The notes below the pieces were generated by a model. The model was not told where the DNA came from, did not search any database, and was given only the letters and a program-made list of their open reading frames with translations. A program made the position numbers and the translations under genes. 18,209 nucleotides of DNA from positions 1 through 18,209 of the forward strand of contig CAKRWK010000002.1 in assembly GCA_934417455.1 (NCBI GenBank). Reading direction: 5' to 3'. Source of the DNA: an uncultured Eubacteriales bacterium (lineage in GTDB: Bacteria; Bacillota; Clostridia; Oscillospirales; CAG-272). Shown piece by piece: positions 18,024 through 18,209 of this stretch. How positions within the stretch are numbered: position 1 is the stretch's first letter; each line of letters starts with the position of its first letter.

Positions 18024-18209
18024 TTATTTTTCGGAGTCACGGCTTTCTCCTCTCTTCCGGTGTCTCCTGCGCCGTCCCCCGACCGGCACGGCACATATGC
18101 CGAGCGGCAGGCCGACGGGAAGCAGCAATCCGCCGGCGGAGGTGCCGCAACCGGTTTTGTTTTTCGTCAGTACATATTCGGCGGCGTCGATGACGGGAGA
18201 AACGGTGCC
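18024..18209 (-). CDS. C-terminal end of a cell-surface protein (partial)
   Basis: The last 61 codons of a minus-strand gene that begins outside the window; the stop is TAA at 18026-18024. The visible part has a short polar region (VIDAAEYVLTKNKTG), then GCGTSAGG, a hydrophobic stretch (LLLPVGLPLGICAVPV) and a strongly basic end (GGRRRRHRKRG). This Gly-Cys, hydrophobic helix, Arg cluster layout is that of C-terminal surface-sorting or anchoring tails, similar in form to MYXO-CTERM and Synerg-CTERM signals and to tails of many large Clostridia surface proteins. The body of the protein is unknown. It ends 58 bases before the downstream lipoprotein gene, in the same orientation. Its presence rules out the longer 5' extension of that lipoprotein. 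Confidence 0.8.
   Translation of the reverse strand, partial: GTVSPVIDAAEYVLTKNKTGCGTSAGGLLLPVGLPLGICAVPVGGRRRRHRKRGESRDSEK

Noticed and set aside
17966..18094. A longer start for the lipoprotein gene (18094 or 18022)
   Set aside because: It would overlap the end of the upstream surface protein or lack a ribosome binding site, and it would put the lipoprotein signal peptide dozens of residues inside the protein.

Overview
This window looks like chromosomal DNA of an uncultured or poorly characterised Clostridia-type Firmicute (Bacillota), probably gut-associated. The grounds are moderate G+C, strong AGGAGG-type ribosome binding sites a few bases before almost every start, lipoprotein signal peptides, an Opp/Dpp operon, a YitT protein, and surface proteins with Listeria-Bacteroides and beta-helix-like repeats. 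No genus-level marker is present, so this placement is inference. Every supported gene lies on the minus strand, so transcription runs from high to low coordinates.

Region 1 (18209 to 8327, minus): a long co-directional run. It opens with the C-terminal tail of a surface protein cut by the window edge (18024-18209), ending in a Gly-Cys-Gly, hydrophobic, Arg-rich anchor. Next come a lipoprotein with Flg_new-like and beta-helix-like repeats (16769-17965), then a complete peptide/oligopeptide ABC importer in the order binding protein (oversized, 896 aa), permease B, permease C, ATPase D, ATPase F. A small single-pass membrane protein (9344-9652) and a YitT-family membrane protein (8327-9328) follow, closed by a strong intrinsic terminator (8291-8318).

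Region 2 (8207 to 261, minus): a compact Wzx/Wzy-type surface polysaccharide operon. It starts at a near-consensus promoter (TTGCAA, 17-bp spacer, TATAAT; 8179-8207). It encodes a GT-D-fold (DUF1792) glycosyltransferase, a GT2 glycosyltransferase, a Wzy polymerase, a Wzx flippase and the dTDP-L-rhamnose genes in the order rmlA, rmlD, rmlC, rmlB, and ends at a perfect 14-bp stem terminator (261-293). The first four genes overlap end to start. The logic is dTDP-rhamnose supply, two glycosyl transfers, flipping and polymerisation. No initiating phosphoglycosyltransferase, chain-length regulator or attachment enzyme is in view, so these must be encoded elsewhere if the pathway works.

The most notable anomaly is an in-frame TAA in the middle of rmlC (1625-1627) with conserved sequence in the same frame on both sides. 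It would break rhamnose synthesis unless it is a sequence error, is suppressed, or is complemented. Other points worth a look are the roughly 225-residue insertion in the binding protein, the cysteine-containing C-terminal anchor at the window edge, and the small GMPWY membrane protein. I found no RNA genes, CRISPR arrays, insertion sequences or clear phage or defence system. Bases 1-260 hold no convincing complete gene.
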